Assembly (NCBI GenBank): GCA_023453025.1 | Contig: JAEXUD010000022.1 | Span: forward strand, 1-64,000 | Reading direction: 5' to 3' | Length of the DNA: 64,000 bases | Source: Bacillota bacterium | GTDB lineage: Bacteria > Bacillota > Clostridia > Tissierellales > Sedimentibacteraceae | Part shown: piece by piece, positions 16,078 to 24,171 of the stretch | How positions within the stretch are numbered: the first letter of the stretch is position 1 | How the letters are laid out: each line of letters starts with the position of its first letter | Notes under the pieces: model-generated | What the model saw: only the letters and a program-made list of their open reading frames with translations | The model's database searches: none | What the model was told of the DNA's origin: nothing | Made by a program: the position numbers and the translations under genes

Positions 16078-16104
16078 ACTGCTCAAAAATTTGAGCAGTT
16101 TTTT
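16078..16104 (+). terminator. Terminator of perR-rbr
   Basis: CTGCTCAAA and TTTGAGCAG form a perfect stem with an AA-type turn, followed by six T residues. Confidence 0.88.
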
Positions 16105-16190
16105 GTATGAATTTACTTAATTTTCAATAATTTAATATTATAATCAAACCTATATTTCGTGCTATTACGAATTATACTTCAAAAAAAGTC

Positions 16191-16219
16191 TTGATTGTAA
16201 TGATATTTTAAGGTAAAAT
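16191..16219 (+). promoter_or_regulatory. Putative promoter of the molybdenum hydroxylase operon
   Basis: TTGATT (16191-16196), 17-bp spacer, TAAAAT (16214-16219), about 95 bp upstream of the first gene. Confidence 0.5.
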
Positions 16220-16313
16220 AGGTCGAGAGCAAGTTGAAAAGGTACTCCTTTTATAGAGATGGGGTCCATAATAATTTGATATAAAATACTGGTAATTATC
16301 GAAAGGGGTATAT

Positions 16314-17108
16314 ATGTTTACAATTGATAAATATATTGCAGCTGAAAGCTTGGAGCAAGCTTATGAACTGAATAAAAACAAACGCAATGCAATAATAGGT
16401 GGTATGCTGTGGCTGAAAATGGGAAGAAAAAAAATAGGTACGGCAATTGACCTTTCAGCTCTTGGTTTAAATTCTATCGAGGAAGATGATGAAAGCTTCA
16501 AAATCGGATGCATGTGTACACTCAGGGATATTGAACTTCATGAGGGCTTGAAAAAAAGCTTCAATTCTGTTCTTGCAAAATCAGTTGAAAACATCGTAGG
16601 AGTTCAAATGCGAAACCTTGCAACAATAGGAGGCAGCATTTATTCAAGATTTGGCTTTTCAGATATACTGACTGTTTTATTGGCACTTGACACATATGTG
16701 GAATTATATAAAGGCGGCATTATTTCCCTGGAAAAATATGCGGACATGCCTTTGGACAATGATATATTAGTAAATATCATAATCAAAAAGGATAACAGAA
16801 AGGTTGTTTATTCAAGCCAGCGTAACAGTGCAACCGATTTTCCCATTCTTAACTGCGCTGCGGCTAATAAAGGAACTGAATGGTTTCTGGTTCTTGGTGC
16901 AAGGCCTATGAAGGCAAAATTGTCAAGATTTAGCGCATGTGATAATCCGTCTCTTGAGGATATCACTTCAGAAATTAAAAGGATTGTTCAAAATACGACC
17001 TTTGGAACAAACATCAGGGGCAGCATGGAATACAGACAAATACTTGCAGAGGTATTAATTAAAAGAAATATCGAAGAATTATTGAACGGAGGAAATTATG
17101 CTGATTAA
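16314..17108 (+). CDS. Molybdenum hydroxylase FAD-binding subunit
   Basis: This 264-residue protein is the medium (FAD) subunit of a xanthine-dehydrogenase/CO-dehydrogenase-type hydroxylase. The flavin-binding motifs are NAIIGGMLWLKM near residue 25-36 and NLATIGGSI near 101-109. The C-terminal domain (from about 170) is the CO-dehydrogenase flavoprotein C-terminal fold. A GAAAGGGG site precedes the ATG. It overlaps the next gene by 11 bp, so the three subunits are co-translated. Substrate cannot be read from this subunit. Confidence 0.92.
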   Translation: MFTIDKYIAAESLEQAYELNKNKRNAIIGGMLWLKMGRKKIGTAIDLSALGLNSIEEDDESFKIGCMCTLRDIELHEGLKKSFNSVLAKSVENIVGVQMRNLATIGGSIYSRFGFSDILTVLLALDTYVELYKGGIISLEKYADMPLDNDILVNIIIKKDNRKVVYSSQRNSATDFPILNCAAANKGTEWFLVLGARPMKAKLSRFSACDNPSLEDITSEIKRIVQNTTFGTNIRGSMEYRQILAEVLIKRNIEELLNGGNYAD

Positions 17109-17577
17109 ATTATGGATAAATGATAAAGTATGTTCAGATGATATAGCACCGGACACACTGCTTATAGATTTTTTAAGAGCAAAGGGACAATTAAGCATAA
17201 AGCGTGGATGTGAAACTTCTAATTGCGGACTTTGTACGGTTATGTTAGAAGGAAAGCCCATACTGTCCTGCTCGACCTTGGCTCTTCGTGCCAACGGACT
17301 TCATGTTACAACAATCGAAGGATTGCAGGAGGAAGCCAAGGATTTCGGAGCCTTCCTTGCTGATGAAGGAGCTGAGCAATGCGGTTTCTGCAGTCCGGGA
17401 TTTATAATGAATGTATTGGCAATGTCCAAAGAACTCACTAATCCGACTGAGGGTGAAATCAAAAAATATTTAGAAGGAAATCTTTGTCGCTGCACCGGTT
17501 ATATGGGACAGTTAAGAGCTGTAAAAAAATACCTTGAGTTAAAAAACAATGTGGAGGTTATTCATGAAGTTTGTTAA
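17098..17577 (+). CDS. Molybdenum hydroxylase 2Fe-2S subunit
   Basis: The 159-residue small subunit carries two [2Fe-2S] clusters. The plant-ferredoxin-type site is CETSNCGLC plus a downstream CS. The C-terminal helical site is CGFCSPGF, later CRCTGY. These pass electrons from the molybdenum centre to FAD. Its start overlaps the FAD subunit gene and its end overlaps the catalytic subunit start, the usual order in clostridial purine hydroxylases (FAD, FeS, Mo). Length is normal. Confidence 0.94.
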   Translation: MLIKLWINDKVCSDDIAPDTLLIDFLRAKGQLSIKRGCETSNCGLCTVMLEGKPILSCSTLALRANGLHVTTIEGLQEEAKDFGAFLADEGAEQCGFCSPGFIMNVLAMSKELTNPTEGEIKKYLEGNLCRCTGYMGQLRAVKKYLELKNNVEVIHEVC

Positions 17578-19849
17578 TAAAGGTGTCAGAAAAAAAGATG
17601 CTATGTCCTTAGTAACAGGAAAACCGGTATATACGGACGATATCACTCAAGGCAGCAGCTTGATAGTTAAATTGCTCAGGAGCCCTCATGCTCATGCTTT
17701 AATTAAAGAAATAAACACCGATAAAGCAAAGAATGTTTCCGGCATTGAATGTATATTGACATATGAAGATGTTCCCAAGGCAAGATTTACCACAGCCGGG
17801 CAGTCATATCCTGAGCCGAGTCCGTATGACAGACTCATACTGGATCAGAGATTAAGATGTGTAGGAGACCCGGTGGCTATAGTTGCAGGGTGGGATGAAG
17901 CATCAATTGACAAGGCATTGAGGATGATTAAAGTAAAATATGAGGTGCTTGAACCGGTACTTGATTTCAGAGAGTCAAAGGACAATGCAATATTGGTTCA
18001 TCCTGAAGAGGATTTTACGGCTCTTTGCGAAGTGGGAGCAGATAACATAAGAAATATATGCTCCAGTGAAACCATGGAAGTAGGAAATGTTGAAGATGAA
18101 TTAAAAAAATGTACACATGTTATCGAGCAGACATACAATACGAGAGCAAACAATCAAGCCATGATGGAAACCTTCAGAACACACGCCAGCATTGACACTT
18201 ACGGCAGGTTGAATGTTGTATGCTCAACTCAGGTTCCGTTTCATGTAAGACGAATATTATCTAATGCTCTTCAAATTCCTAAATCTAAAATTCGTGTTAT
18301 CAAACCTAGAATAGGCGGAGGTTTTGGTGCAAAACAATCAATAGTGAGCGAATTATTCCCTGCCATAGTTACTTGGATAACAGGAAAGCCTTCTAAAATG
18401 ATTTATTCTCGGAAAGAAAGCTTCACTAACGGAAGTCCCCGACATGAAGCAGAAATAAAAATAAGACTTGGCGCTGATGAAAACGGGATAATAAAAGCAA
18501 TACACATGTATTCTTTATGGAATGCAGGTGCCTATGGTGACCACGGCCCTACAACCGTCGGATTATCCGGTCACAAGGCAATGACTATATATCATGCAAA
18601 TGCATATAAATTTGATAATGACGTTGTTTACTCAAACACAATGGGCGGAGGTGCTTTCAGAGGCTACGGCGCGACTCAGGGATTCTTTGCATTAGAATCT
18701 GCCGTAAATGAGCTGGCTGCAAAGCTTGGTATGGACCCTACGGTCTTAAGATTAAATAACATGCTGACAGAAAAAAATGTAGGAAAGGTGCTTCCCACTT
18801 ATTATGATGAGGAATTAAAAAGCTGCATGCTGGACAAATGTCTTGAGAAAGCTAAAAAAATGATTAAATGGGATGAAAAATATCCCGCTGTAGATATAGG
18901 CGGCGGCAAAGTGCGTTCAGTAGGCTGTGCCGTTGCAATGCAAGGCTCAGGTATTTCTTTTGTAGACGTAGGAGCTGTTGAGATAAGATTGAATGATGAC
19001 GGATTCTATACACTGATGATTGGTGCTACAGACATGGGTACAGGCTGTGATACTATTCTTGCACAAATGGCGGCGGACTGTCTGGATACTGAGTATGACA
19101 ATATAGTTGTTCACGGGGTTGATACCGACTTATCTCCATATGACACCGGCTCTTATGCATCAAGCACAACATATCTGACAGGTATGGCAGTAGTTAAAAC
19201 CTGTGAAACATTGAGAAATAAAATACTGGATGAAGGCGCAAGACTTCTTGGCTGTGCTTCTGGGGACTGTGATTTTGACGGTAAACAGGTGCTATGCTCC
19301 AAATTAAACAAAAGCATATCTCTTGCTGAAATAGGAAACAATACCTATATCGGAACAAACAATCTGCTTTCTGCCAGCGAGTCTCACTTCTCTCCTACTT
19401 CTCCTCCTCCTTTCATGGCAGGCTTGGTGGAAATTGAAGTTGACAAGCTTACAGGCAAAGTCGAAATCATTGACTATGTAGGGGTAATAGACTGCGGAAC
19501 GGTAATCAATCCAAACCTGGCAAGAGTCCAGGCTGAGGGCGGTATCGTTCAGGGAATGGGAATGACCTTGTATGAAGATGTGATATATGATGAAAACGGC
19601 AGAATGCTGAATGATTCATTCATGCAGTATAAAATACCGTCTCGTCTTGATGTGGGTTCAATCAGAATAGATTTTGAATCAAGCTATGAACCTACCGGAC
19701 CATTCGGTGCCAAGTCAATAGGTGAGCTTGTTATAAACACACCGGCACCGGCAATTGCAAATGCGGTTTATAATGCAACTAAGGTTAATATAAGAAGGCT
19801 GCCTATAACAAGCGAAAAAATAGTAATGGGAATGCTGAATAATAAATAG
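17564..19849 (+). CDS. Molybdenum hydroxylase catalytic subunit (xanthine dehydrogenase-like)
   Basis: The ~761-residue large subunit binds the molybdopterin cofactor. It shows the Ald_Xan_dh N-terminal domain (GKPVYTDDI) and the cofactor motifs GGGFGAKQ, GGGAFRGYGATQ and a C-terminal GPFGAKSIGEL whose Glu is the expected catalytic base. I choose the ATG at 17564 because GGAGG lies just upstream; an ATG at 17549 is in frame without a site. Purine or N-heterocycle hydroxylation is most likely, but the substrate is not determined. No cofactor maturation genes are adjacent, so these must come from elsewhere. Confidence 0.92.
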   Translation: MKFVNKGVRKKDAMSLVTGKPVYTDDITQGSSLIVKLLRSPHAHALIKEINTDKAKNVSGIECILTYEDVPKARFTTAGQSYPEPSPYDRLILDQRLRCVGDPVAIVAGWDEASIDKALRMIKVKYEVLEPVLDFRESKDNAILVHPEEDFTALCEVGADNIRNICSSETMEVGNVEDELKKCTHVIEQTYNTRANNQAMMETFRTHASIDTYGRLNVVCSTQVPFHVRRILSNALQIPKSKIRVIKPRIGGGFGAKQSIVSELFPAIVTWITGKPSKMIYSRKESFTNGSPRHEAEIKIRLGADENGIIKAIHMYSLWNAGAYGDHGPTTVGLSGHKAMTIYHANAYKFDNDVVYSNTMGGGAFRGYGATQGFFALESAVNELAAKLGMDPTVLRLNNMLTEKNVGKVLPTYYDEELKSCMLDKCLEKAKKMIKWDEKYPAVDIGGGKVRSVGCAVAMQGSGISFVDVGAVEIRLNDDGFYTLMIGATDMGTGCDTILAQMAADCLDTEYDNIVVHGVDTDLSPYDTGSYASSTTYLTGMAVVKTCETLRNKILDEGARLLGCASGDCDFDGKQVLCSKLNKSISLAEIGNNTYIGTNNLLSASESHFSPTSPPPFMAGLVEIEVDKLTGKVEIIDYVGVIDCGTVINPNLARVQAEGGIVQGMGMTLYEDVIYDENGRMLNDSFMQYKIPSRLDVGSIRIDFESSYEPTGPFGAKSIGELVINTPAPAIANAVYNATKVNIRRLPITSEKIVMGMLNNK

Positions 19850-19855
19850 CAATAC

Positions 19856-19923
19856 GGGGCTGTTTCAGCCTCCGATTGATGACAGAAAAAGATTTGTCAG
19901 TAGTCTGGGGCTGCTTCAGTCTC
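19856..19923. repeat. Two direct copies of GGGGCTG(T/C)TTCAG(C/T)CTC
   Basis: A 17-bp unit occurs at 19856-19872 and 19907-19923, with two differences, just after the hydroxylase operon and up to the end of the converging PrsW gene. Each contains a small GCTG-TTT-CAGC hairpin. This may be part of a terminator region. Confidence 0.6.
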
Positions 19924-19924
19924 T

Positions 19925-20629
19925 TTATTCATATTCATTAAAATATTGGTCATTGCCGTTGTTTTTGGAATCATTGTAATACATGTTCAGTTTTTTTAAA
20001 TTCGTTACCCAGAGATAAATAACAAAAGGTATAAATAATAACATCAGAAGCTCAATTCCCGACATGAGGATGAAATCAAATATACCGTGCAGTATTACCG
20101 GAACTGTCAGGGATTTTTTATAAAAAAACCTGCTTTGCTCGGGTGTTGCCGAAAACTTTGCCAGTGACAAATAATATCCCATTGTTATTGTAAACAGCAT
20201 ATGAGCGGGTACAGATAAAAATGCTCTGTAAATCCCTATGGACTCCACATCTGAAAATCTGAACACAACATACATTACATTTTCTATTGTCGCAAACCCC
20301 AGAGCAGACATTACACAATATACAATGCCGTCAAGCTTCTCATCAAAAACAGGATTGAAATACACCTGCCTTATGACAACCTGCCTTTTCATATATTCTT
20401 CCACTAAGCCGGCAACAATGAATGCTGTATATCCTGCTCCCAGTATGCCTCCAAAAATATTTAAGGACATTAAAAGATTTTCCACTACCATTGTTGGAAT
20501 CACAGATATCACACCCATTATGAACACCTTCAGAAGCATTCTGATAGGTTCTCTGTCATGTCTGTCAAACCAGTAAATAATTAATCCCAAAGCAATACCG
20601 GGAGTTATTGCAGTTATAAATAAGTTCAA
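19925..20629 (-). CDS. prsW: PrsW-family intramembrane protease (M82)
   Basis: The 234-residue protein has about seven to eight membrane helices and the family signatures: the acidic VEEYMKR (Glu77-Glu78), the histidine motif VPAHMLFTITMGYYLS, and the last HGIFDFIL. In Bacillus, PrsW performs site-1 cleavage of the anti-sigma factor RsiW. No sigma/anti-sigma pair is adjacent, so the substrate here is unknown. The neighbouring minus-strand gene encodes an SprT-like metalloprotease, but nothing links them functionally. Confidence 0.9.
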   Translation of the reverse strand: MNLFITAITPGIALGLIIYWFDRHDREPIRMLLKVFIMGVISVIPTMVVENLLMSLNIFGGILGAGYTAFIVAGLVEEYMKRQVVIRQVYFNPVFDEKLDGIVYCVMSALGFATIENVMYVVFRFSDVESIGIYRAFLSVPAHMLFTITMGYYLSLAKFSATPEQSRFFYKKSLTVPVILHGIFDFILMSGIELLMLLFIPFVIYLWVTNLKKLNMYYNDSKNNGNDQYFNEYE

Positions 20630-20669
20630 ATTAATTCCCCTTTCAAATTAAATTATTACACTGTATACG

Positions 20670-21416
20670 TTATATATAATCAGTTTTTATCAAGCCTTCA
20701 AGCGGCACATAAAATTTTTTATATCTTTTGCCTGATTTATCTATGTAATTTCCTTGCTTATCAGGGCTCATAACAGTTGCTCGTTTATTTATTCTTTGAA
20801 TAAATCCGTTTATAAGTTTGCCATTATATTGAAATCTCACACTGTCCCCGGGCTTCAAGCCGAATTTTTGCATATTTATTTCATTCGCGCCGACTAATTT
20901 ATGTGTAGTTTCAGTGTGCCCGAACACATTGAAAATCATTTCTTTAAACGGTTTTTTCCTGCAGCTTGATTTCTTAAATATTATAAATTCTATAACATGG
21001 CACAGCTCATGCTCGAAAACAAGCATCAAGCTGTCTAATATACTGTGCACTTCAATTCCGCCCACATATTTAGTTCTGTCTATTTTATCAAAATCAGACA
21101 AATGATTTAATGAAATCTTAACTTCGAACTCAGGGTTTTCATTTTGTATTTGTGCTGTATTTTTCTTTGTTCTTGTATTTCCTGCAGCACTTTTTAATTG
21201 TCTTGATAATATAAATTTTATTTTACCCTTGAAATTCTTTTTAAACCATCCTTCGAGAAAAATTTCATCATACAGTTCAAACAATATGTATAAATCCCTT
21301 TCGGATATCTTGCTGAAGCTTTCTGATTTTATATCAGCAGATTTTTCAAACAAAAGCATTTTTATATGAATTCTTTTATCTCTGATTTCATTTAAATCAT
21401 ATTTTATGTTAATCAT
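20670..21416 (-). CDS. SprT-like zinc metalloprotease domain protein
   Basis: The 248-residue protein contains the SprT-type zinc-binding motif FEHELCHVIEF (His136, Glu137, His140), with a later FGHTE probably supplying the third ligand. The N-terminal half (DLYILFELYDEIFLEGWFKK) is the usual helical lead-in of SprT-like folds. The C-terminus (KPGDSVRFQYNGKLINGFI) looks like a small beta-barrel. SprT/Spartan proteins often act on DNA-linked proteins; the target here is unknown. The ribosome site is weak. Confidence 0.85.
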   Translation of the reverse strand: MINIKYDLNEIRDKRIHIKMLLFEKSADIKSESFSKISERDLYILFELYDEIFLEGWFKKNFKGKIKFILSRQLKSAAGNTRTKKNTAQIQNENPEFEVKISLNHLSDFDKIDRTKYVGGIEVHSILDSLMLVFEHELCHVIEFIIFKKSSCRKKPFKEMIFNVFGHTETTHKLVGANEINMQKFGLKPGDSVRFQYNGKLINGFIQRINKRATVMSPDKQGNYIDKSGKRYKKFYVPLEGLIKTDYI

Positions 21417-21611
21417 GCTGCCTACGCATCCTTTATCATTAATTGTTCACTTATTTATAATATAATTTAATATTTAAAACATCAAGAAATAAATAGTAAA
21501 ATATTTAATGGCATTTTAACCAAAACATAATAAATTTTTGTGCATATATTATATTAGCTAATAGTTTGAGAAATTATCTATTATAATTAAATGAGATAAT
21601 GGAGGTTAAAA

Positions 21612-22052
21612 ATGTCTCAAAAAAATAAAATAATTGGTGAAAACCTGTTAAGAAAGGCAAGTGTTAACAACGGTGAAAACGGATATATACAAATAAGAGT
21701 AACAACAGGACTCGGTGAATTTCCGTTAGAAGGTGCGAGAGTTACAGTATATGCCTTGCTCGATGAACAAACACCGATTCAGACGGTAACATCTGATGAA
21801 GAAGGAAATTGTCCGATTATAGCTTTACCGGTATCATACAACCCTGACATAGCAGGAATGGACCCTGTGTATTATTATACCGATTATAGCTTCAGTGTAA
21901 GCTACAACCAATACTACCCTACTGCGGTTTACAGCGTACAGGTGTTTCCGGGCATTACCACTAAATTTGAAATAAATATGAATCCGGTGCCAGCTTTTGA
22001 TCCATATGTAAACAGAATAGATCAAACCGTCATACCAAGAATTGATTTATAA
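21612..22052 (+). CDS. Carboxypeptidase-regulatory-like (Ig/prealbumin-fold) protein
   Basis: Residues 25-125 form one beta-sandwich domain: GYIQIRVTTGLGEFPLEGAR, then EEGNCPIIALPVSY and TAVYSVQVFPGITTKFEINM. This pattern (GxxPxxGAxVxV...DExGxxP...FPGxxTxxxxxMxP) occurs in clostridial proteins annotated as carboxypeptidase-regulatory-like, some on spore or cell-wall proteins. No signal peptide is evident. GGAGG precedes the ATG. It converges with the DarT-like gene. Function unknown. Confidence 0.7.
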   Translation: MSQKNKIIGENLLRKASVNNGENGYIQIRVTTGLGEFPLEGARVTVYALLDEQTPIQTVTSDEEGNCPIIALPVSYNPDIAGMDPVYYYTDYSFSVSYNQYYPTAVYSVQVFPGITTKFEINMNPVPAFDPYVNRIDQTVIPRIDL

Positions 22053-22057
22053 AATAA

Positions 22058-22096
22058 GAGGCAGTACCTTATTTAAATAACCTTTAGTACTGTCTC
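22058..22096. terminator. Bidirectional terminator
   Basis: GAGGCAGTAC (22058-22067) pairs with GTACTGTCTC (22087-22096) around a loop with its own partial pairing. On the minus strand TTATTTTATAAATC follows, serving the gene that ends at 22118, and the plus-strand gene ends at 22052. Confidence 0.65.
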
Positions 22097-22117
22097 AATA
22101 CATAATTTCTTATAAGT

Positions 22118-23026
22118 TCATCCTATGATTTCTTCAATACACAAATCTCCATAAAACCAAAACTTGAATTTAATTGGAAGAAACGGCAGATTGGCTACTT
22201 CAACATGAAAATCCGTGCTGTCAGATTCAAGAAAGTTTACCTTTGCAATCCGAAATAAATTATCACTTATATCATACAAAGCGTATTCATGCCTGATATC
22301 ATTTTTGACGGGATCTTTTGTACTGAAGTGCAGTATGAATACCTCCTGGTCCATTGCACTGTTAAATATAATATTATAATCCAGCACATAGTTTTTATGA
22401 TTTATAAACATATCAGGTTCAACAAGATACATCTTATTTTTGCCAAAAAGACTGCATGCCCTTTTATAGTCTGTGTTACATCTGAATATTATATTTTTTA
22501 GCTGCCTCAACGGCACAGGTTCATCAATTAAAAGCTCTGATTGTTTTTTTCTGCAAAACAGCTCTTTTAAAGCTCCATTTAAGCACTCCGAGGCGCTTCT
22601 TTCGCTAAATACAACATCCCAATCAACATCATAATTGAAAAAGTCAAAATCCATTCCAAAATTGGTATCATAAAAATCAGCATTGCCGTCAGTATAAATA
22701 GCTAAATCCAGATATATTATTTCTTCATTAAATAAAAGATACACAGGAATATTTAACCTTTTCATCGCCTCAAAATTATTTTTTCCCACGTAATAAAATC
22801 TCGTGCAGCCCTTAATCTTGCCGGGTATGCTATTTATAGCCTCTTCACTTGCTGAGTCGTGAAATTCTATGTTGTTTGCATAGCATAAATCTCTGCTGCA
22901 CAAATATCCAGCGTTTATAATGGAATATAAATTTGAAAAGTCTGTAAAATGAAGCGGTCCCCTGAAATTATATGTATCTTTCAGCTTTTTTACTGTCCCC
23001 CTTATTTTATCACTGTCGTCCTTCAC
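22118..23026 (-). CDS. DarT-like (DUF4433) ADP-ribosyltransferase, no DarG nearby
   Basis: DarT enzymes ADP-ribosylate thymidine in single-stranded DNA. Residues 25-170 match this fold: the NAD motif LHFTDFSNLYSIINAGYLCSR, the central LAIYTDGNADFYDTNF, the DWDVVF, and the C-terminal RKKQSELLIDEPVPL with the expected catalytic Glu164. The usual FYFxPRxPM segment appears as RFYYVGKNNFEAM and lacks its arginine. A C-terminal ~110-residue beta-rich part is not part of DarT. I choose the GTG at 23026, behind GGGGGGA; the frame continues to an ATG at 23170. No macrodomain antitoxin lies adjacent. Activity and target are inferred. Confidence 0.78.
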   Translation of the reverse strand: MKDDSDKIRGTVKKLKDTYNFRGPLHFTDFSNLYSIINAGYLCSRDLCYANNIEFHDSASEEAINSIPGKIKGCTRFYYVGKNNFEAMKRLNIPVYLLFNEEIIYLDLAIYTDGNADFYDTNFGMDFDFFNYDVDWDVVFSERSASECLNGALKELFCRKKQSELLIDEPVPLRQLKNIIFRCNTDYKRACSLFGKNKMYLVEPDMFINHKNYVLDYNIIFNSAMDQEVFILHFSTKDPVKNDIRHEYALYDISDNLFRIAKVNFLESDSTDFHVEVANLPFLPIKFKFWFYGDLCIEEIIG

Positions 23027-23166
23027 AAGAATCCCCCCAATATATAGCAAAATCATCTGCTTATTATAATTTATATTAGTGAGGCTATCATTTATGTAAA
23101 TTAATTCAAAAATCAGCGAATATAAAAATGTCACCCCTGTAAATTCAAGAATGACATTCTTATATA

Positions 23167-24072
23167 TCATTTCACTGCTGATGCCGACAAGACCAGTGAC
23201 AAGTATTTTTCCTCTGAAGTAGCGCCTCTTGAAGTTAAAACAACAGGAACCTTTGCCCCGACAATCATGCCTGCCATAGTGCCGTTCGCAAATTCCAACA
23301 GAGCCTTGCTCATTATATTTCCTGTAGTTATATTTGGTGCGATTAAAATATCTGCTTCGCCTGTTATTGGGCTGTCATAGCCTTTAATTTTTGCTGATTC
23401 CTTGTTAAATGTCAGGTCAACAGAAATAGGACCTTCGACAATGCAATTTTTGATTTCTCCGTTTTGATTCATCTTCTTCAATATATCTGCATCAACTGCT
23501 TCAGGCATCTTGGGATTTACTGTTTCAACAGCTGCCAGAACAGCAACCTTTGGGCACTCATAACCCATAGCTAAAAAAACATCAACTGCATTTTCAATTA
23601 TTTGTTTCTTTTCCTCAGCATTTGGATACATCATCATACCGCCGTCCGTTACTGCCATAAGCTTATGGTATGCGGGTATTTCCAATATGGCAACATGTGA
23701 CATTACATTTCCTGTTCTAAGGCCTTTTTCCTTGTTTACTACAGCTTTTAACAAATCAGCTGTTTGCAGCTTGCCCTTCATAATAAAATCTGCCCTGCCT
23801 TCATTGATAAGAGCGACAGTTTTTTCTGCGGCTTCAGAGTCGCTGCATGTATTGATAATTTTATCTTCGTCGTATTCAAATCCATGCTTATTAAGTATTT
23901 CTTTAATTTTAACCTTGTCACCTATCAGAACAGGTTCAACCAGCTTGTCGTTTTTTGCTTTGAATACCGCTTCCAAAGTATGCTCGTCATGTGCTGCGGC
24001 AACTGCTACCCTTTTTTTTGAATCATTATTTTGAACCTTGGCAATCAATTCCTTGAAATTTTTCAACTCCAT
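23167..24072 (-). CDS. ptb: Phosphate butyryltransferase (phosphotransacetylase family)
   Basis: The enzyme swaps CoA and phosphate on butyryl- or acetyl-type thioesters, ending in acyl phosphate for ATP synthesis. The 301-residue protein matches Ptb in length. It shows MKGKLQTADLLKAV, the SHVAILEIPAYHKL region, TDGGMMMYPN and the C-terminal ITTGNIMSKALLEFANGTMAG. GGAGG precedes the ATG. No butyrate kinase gene is adjacent. Whether it prefers butyryl- or acetyl-CoA cannot be read from the sequence. Confidence 0.88.
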   Translation of the reverse strand: MELKNFKELIAKVQNNDSKKRVAVAAAHDEHTLEAVFKAKNDKLVEPVLIGDKVKIKEILNKHGFEYDEDKIINTCSDSEAAEKTVALINEGRADFIMKGKLQTADLLKAVVNKEKGLRTGNVMSHVAILEIPAYHKLMAVTDGGMMMYPNAEEKKQIIENAVDVFLAMGYECPKVAVLAAVETVNPKMPEAVDADILKKMNQNGEIKNCIVEGPISVDLTFNKESAKIKGYDSPITGEADILIAPNITTGNIMSKALLEFANGTMAGMIVGAKVPVVLTSRGATSEEKYLSLVLSASAVK

Positions 24073-24171
24073 TGTATCCTCCTACGCTTAATTGCTATCG
24101 TTATATTGGCTTTAACAGTATTATACCATAATTATTAAGCACTACAAAACAATTTATATTTTATTGTAGTA

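Noticed and set aside
23027..23170. N-terminal 48-codon extension of the DarT-like gene
   Set aside because: The GTG at 23026 has a strong GGGGGGA site, and the extension has no similarity to the family.
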